Part shown: piece by piece, positions 63,993 through 64,000 of the stretch
Position numbering within the stretch: position 1 is the first letter of the stretch
Layout: each line of letters begins with the position of its first letter
NCBI RefSeq assembly: GCF_005145025.1
Contig: NZ_CP039697.1
Span: forward strand, 558,001-622,000
Source of the DNA: Novosphingobium sp. EMRT-2
GTDB taxonomy: Bacteria > Pseudomonadota > Alphaproteobacteria > Sphingomonadales > Sphingomonadaceae
DNA: 64,000 bases
Direction of reading: 5' to 3'
Translations under genes and position numbers: made by a program
The notes under the pieces: generated by a model
What the model saw: only the letters and a program-made list of their open reading frames with translations
What the model was told of the DNA's origin: nothing
The model's database searches: none

Positions 63993-64000
63993 ATGAAGGC
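63993..64000 (+). CDS. start of the next gene (partial)
   Basis: An ATG at 63993 follows GAGGAGAG at a good spacing, and the window ends after MKA-encoding bases. Nothing can be said about the product. Position directly after a TBDR suggests it may belong to the same operon. Confidence 0.4.

Overview
The window looks like part of a chromosome from a sphingomonad, most likely Novosphingobium or a close relative in the Sphingomonadaceae. This is inferred from the high GC content, the dense layout with many ATGA and GTGA stop/start overlaps, four separate TonB-dependent receptor (TBDR) loci plus the end of a fifth, and receptor-linked regulators of a type common in that family. I see no rRNA, tRNA, CRISPR array or prophage. 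The only mobile element is one IS5-type insertion.

Layout, left to right. 1-5 kb: the end of a TBDR with its terminator, an HSL-type esterase, and a sulfate-activation operon (cysD, fused cysNC, cysQ) on the minus strand, with a divergent LuxR-type regulator (4.9-6.0 kb). 6.0-11.6 kb: an EmrAB-type export system. The TetR, outer-membrane channel and MFS pump are on the minus strand; the membrane-fusion protein and an SDR are divergent on the plus strand. 11.6-24.1 kb: a late-stage cobalamin region built around two divergent B12 riboswitches. The minus arm carries a membrane protein, cobO, cobB and a flavin reductase that may be CobR. The plus arm carries btuB, a DUF1636 protein, cobT, cobC, cobS, cobD, cbiB, cobQ and cobU. 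No corrin-ring-building or cobaltochelatase genes are present, so the window supports adenosylation, amidation, aminopropanol attachment and lower-ligand assembly only. 24.1-26.7 kb: a GntR regulator, a KDPGal-type aldolase and a KDG-type kinase, with a shared operator-like motif. 26.7-29.3 kb: a two-subunit molybdenum hydroxylase of isoquinoline-oxidoreductase type. 29.4-31.7 kb: a MocR regulator and a PaiB-like FMN-binding protein.

31.7-38.3 kb is a tightly coupled operon: TBDR, exported PD40-propeller/amidohydrolase fusion, PepSY membrane protein and a 52-residue membrane protein. 38.5-40.1 kb holds a lone YtcJ-type amidohydrolase. 40.2-47.8 kb is the most interesting block. An ArsR protein with cysteines placed as in the sulfide sensors BigR/SqrR, an RND pump and its adaptor lie on the minus strand; a sulfide:quinone oxidoreductase with all three catalytic cysteines, a DUF2892 protein and a TolC channel lie divergently on the plus strand. 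Together they suggest a sulfide-responsive unit combining oxidation and export. An NDH-2-like flavoprotein and an Rrf2 regulator follow (47.9-49.8 kb).

49.9-55.1 kb is a second TBDR-plus-amidohydrolase operon with a divergent LuxR-type regulator. 55.2-59.6 kb has an NTF2-like protein, a GAF-Fis regulator lacking the sigma-54 AAA+ domain, an aldehyde dehydrogenase and a zinc alcohol dehydrogenase. 59.6-60.1 kb is intergenic, with a REP-like repeat and a minus-strand terminator that may end a small RNA. 60.1-63.9 kb is a TBDR gene broken by the IS5-type element. The window ends at the first codons of a further gene.
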